Positions 62,176 through 64,000 of a stretch of DNA of 64,000 nt are shown here, piece after piece. A program made the translations under genes and the position numbers. The notes below the pieces were generated by a model. The model saw only the letters and a program-made list of their open reading frames with translations, was not told the origin of the DNA and did no database searches. Position 1 is the first letter of the stretch, and each line of letters opens with the position of its first letter. The DNA is from Chryseobacterium gleum (GTDB lineage: Bacteria > Bacteroidota > Bacteroidia > UBA10329), in assembly GCA_945903645.1 (NCBI GenBank), contig CAMDOM010000010.1:1-64000 (forward strand). The letters run 5' to 3'.

Positions 62176-63138
62176 TTAATTGTGAGGAACCTTTGGTTTT
62201 GGCACCGTATTAATTACGAATTGCAAGGCTTTTGGAAGCACAGTGAAGCGTGCTGGTGTTTGTCCAATAGACTCTCCATCCGCTTCTACTAAATCGGGTT
62301 TACCGATGCCATCTACTTCCAATTCGGCAGTGCGAAACCAAGTGATATTAGGATTGGAAAAGAACGTGCCCTTACTCAGTTTTGGAAGGTCGCGAACGGT
62401 CATCCAAAGCGGCATGGCTCCAAAAACGGTTACATCCAATTTACCATCTGCTGGGTCGGCATAAGGCGTGGGCATCATGCCACCTCCATTGAAACGACAA
62501 ATACTGATGGCCATGTTAAAAACGGGCTTCTGCGTTACATTTCCATCATAGCTATACTCCAAAGTTGGAAGTTTGTAGGAAAGCAATTCGCTAGCAACTA
62601 CCATGTCATAGAGCATTTTGCCTTGAATAAAGCCATGCTTCATGCGTTTATCATCAATCTTTTGCACCACATGACTATCGTAGCTCATGCCCACTATGTT
62701 TATAAAATACTGTCGATGAGGAGTACCTCCGCGCTGCACATCAGCCACACCTGCATCATGTGAAAAGCGCAAATCACGCTCAATCATTTTAACCCAAGTG
62801 CTAGCATCTTGAGGCACTTCAAACGTTTTGCACCAATCGTTGCCCGTTCCGCACGACAAATGGGCCAATACTATTTCATGCGTAGGGCAGATAGTTTGCG
62901 TCATCACCCCATTCACGAGTGCATTTAAGGTTCCATCTCCTCCATACGAAGCGATTTTTCGAAAACCTAATTGAACAGCTTTGTGCACCAATTCTTCAAT
63001 GTTACCAGGTCGAGCCGAAATCCAAACTTCAGGATGAAGCCCTGCCTGCTTTAGTTCAGCAAACTTTTTATCCCATGACTTTTGTCCACGACCATTGCCC
63101 GAGGCTGGATTTACAATGAATAGCCATTTATCTTCCAT
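62176..63138 (-). CDS. Diacylglycerol/lipid kinase family protein
   Basis: A 320-residue lipid kinase of the DgkB/YegS type. The nucleotide-binding start is IVNPASGNGRGQKSW, and the catalytic signature is YGGDGTLNALVNGVM; SCGTGNDWCKTF follows and the C-terminal part (INIVGMSYDSHVV, ADPADGKLDVTVFG) belongs to the same fold. It phosphorylates diacylglycerol or a related lipid, returning it to the phospholipid cycle. The frame opens three codons earlier at 63147, but MEDKWLFIVNPASG is the likelier start. It lies 70 bases upstream of fabI, same strand, possibly one transcript. Confidence 0.88.
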   Translation of the reverse strand: MEDKWLFIVNPASGNGRGQKSWDKKFAELKQAGLHPEVWISARPGNIEELVHKAVQLGFRKIASYGGDGTLNALVNGVMTQTICPTHEIVLAHLSCGTGNDWCKTFEVPQDASTWVKMIERDLRFSHDAGVADVQRGGTPHRQYFINIVGMSYDSHVVQKIDDKRMKHGFIQGKMLYDMVVASELLSYKLPTLEYSYDGNVTQKPVFNMAISICRFNGGGMMPTPYADPADGKLDVTVFGAMPLWMTVRDLPKLSKGTFFSNPNITWFRTAELEVDGIGKPDLVEADGESIGQTPARFTVLPKALQFVINTVPKPKVPHN

Positions 63139-63207
63139 TCCTTTCAATTTCGATGGCGATACTAGCTAAATAAGTGTTGCCCAATTCATTCCAAAGGCTC
63201 AAGTTGT

Positions 63208-64000
63208 TCACTTACCCACACTGGCTTTAAACGCCTCAATGCGATGTTTCACATTGGCGCGAATGTCCATGTAAAATAGCCCGTAATCAGCCACGTGCAG
63301 GTTCTTCATCACCTGAAACCATGGTGCTTTGGTGCGCACCCAAAGTATTTCCATTTCTCCTACTTTGCGATGAATACGGGCCGAAGACGCTTGTTTTTTC
63401 ACTCTTCGTGGGTTAAACACGACCGAACCTAAATTCGAATTGCGCCCCACTTCTAGGGTATCTGTTCGCCAAGATAATGGATTGACACATTCAGTTGTTA
63501 GGTGATACTCCCAATCGGGCAAGGTTCCTTCTTTGTAGCTCATCCAACTGAGGTAACAGCCTGTTTCATCAGCCGACTGGCACATGTGTAAATCCTTATA
63601 CATGCCTTTATTCACCGTGAGCCCAACAATATAACCTGCTACAAACTGACTGCGTAAAGTGGTAGTATCAACAAACTCGGCTAGCAGCCTCCGAGCGTGG
63701 TGCGTGCCTTGGCTGTGGCTTGCAATCACAAATGGTCTGCCTTGATTGTAGTGCTTCAAAAAGTAGCGAAATGCTTCGCGAACATCATTGTAGGCCAAAT
63801 CTAATGCAAGTACACCATCGGGGCTGGGATGATAAAACACATCTACCACCGCTTGCCTATAGCGCGGAGCATAAACCCTGCAACTGGCGTTGAACACACT
63901 GGCCTGCAACCGCACAGGATAGTTATCAACCAACCTATTTTGCTTGCTATTGTCTAACGAGGCATTCCATAAATCTCCTTTTTGGTATGTGGTAGGATGC
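63208..64000 (-). CDS. DUF3089 lipase-like protein, N-terminus cut by window end
   Basis: A minus-strand frame open to the window end. From the edge it reads HPTTYQKGDLWNASLDNSK, then QASVFNASCRVYAPRYRQA, FVIASHSQGTHHARRLL and later CVNPLSWRTD. These are the blocks of DUF3089 proteins, alpha/beta-hydrolase-like, with the nucleophile serine in SHSQG. The first in-frame possible start in the window (TTG, 63933) lies after the conserved start, so the gene begins beyond base 64000. It is probably exported and lipase-like, but no substrate is known. The lipid kinase gene follows on the same strand 69 bases on. Confidence 0.8.
   Translation of the reverse strand, partial: HPTTYQKGDLWNASLDNSKQNRLVDNYPVRLQASVFNASCRVYAPRYRQAVVDVFYHPSPDGVLALDLAYNDVREAFRYFLKHYNQGRPFVIASHSQGTHHARRLLAEFVDTTTLRSQFVAGYIVGLTVNKGMYKDLHMCQSADETGCYLSWMSYKEGTLPDWEYHLTTECVNPLSWRTDTLEVGRNSNLGSVVFNPRRVKKQASSARIHRKVGEMEILWVRTKAPWFQVMKNLHVADYGLFYMDIRANVKHRIEAFKASVGK

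Overview
The window is chromosomal DNA of a member of the Bacteroidota, most likely Flavobacteriales-like; I cannot place it lower from sequence alone. The reasons are a type IX secretion (T9SS) gene pair (C25-family sortase plus PorV-like barrel), several exported proteins with T9SS C-terminal sorting domains, a SprB-repeat/gliding-type C-terminus, a BatA protein, promoters with the Bacteroidota -7 box TAnnTTTG close to start codons, weak or absent Shine-Dalgarno sequences, and an atpD-atpC pair split from the other ATP synthase genes. Gene density is high and both strands are used in short operons. I see no rRNA, tRNA, CRISPR array, prophage or intact insertion sequence.

Layout. 1-11 kb: end of a SirB1-type gene, a FemAB/GNAT-like transferase, a TrhA/hemolysin III membrane protein, a secreted chalcone-isomerase-like protein, a T9SS-exported metallophosphatase with a thioredoxin-like partner, a SpoIID-domain protein, two unknown secreted proteins, rlmF, a decayed IS982-like transposase fragment and a MazG-like pyrophosphohydrolase coupled to a 38-residue membrane peptide. 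11-24 kb: a hydrolase, atpD-atpC, ribF followed by a leucine-rich-repeat gene, an ORF broken by an in-frame stop, a TonB-dependent receptor behind a TPP riboswitch, a Xre-RES toxin-antitoxin pair, a Crp-type regulator, rpoN with a hydrolase, and an AT-richer pair with a PD-(D/E)XK-like nuclease-type protein and a small coiled-coil membrane protein. 25-31 kb: the T9SS sortase and PorV-like protein. 31-46 kb: LpxH-like enzyme, metZ, OsmC, BatA with a dihydroorotase homologue lacking metal ligands, nth, methyltransferase, meaB, an OmpA lipoprotein, a beta-barrel protein, an ECF sigma factor overlapping a gene that joins an anti-sigma-like N-terminus to a TonB C-terminus, and an MscS channel. 46-64 kb: a large C-type-lectin/SprB-repeat adhesin, an M61 peptidase, pyrD, HMG-CoA lyase, a Nudix-HAD-map operon, a methyltransferase, a cytochrome c/copper-monooxygenase-like exported protein, serC-serA-DUF1015, fabI, a lipid kinase and a DUF3089 lipase-like protein cut by the window end.

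How genes work together. The sortase/PorV pair would process the T9SS cargo coded here (phosphatase, lectin adhesin, cytochrome-like protein). The TPP riboswitch predicts that the TonB receptor imports thiamine or a precursor. The sigma/TonB overlap suggests regulation tied to outer-membrane energy transduction. The remainder is mainly core metabolism: ATP synthesis, FAD, pyrimidine, methionine and serine synthesis, leucine and propionyl-CoA side reactions, fatty acids and DNA repair.
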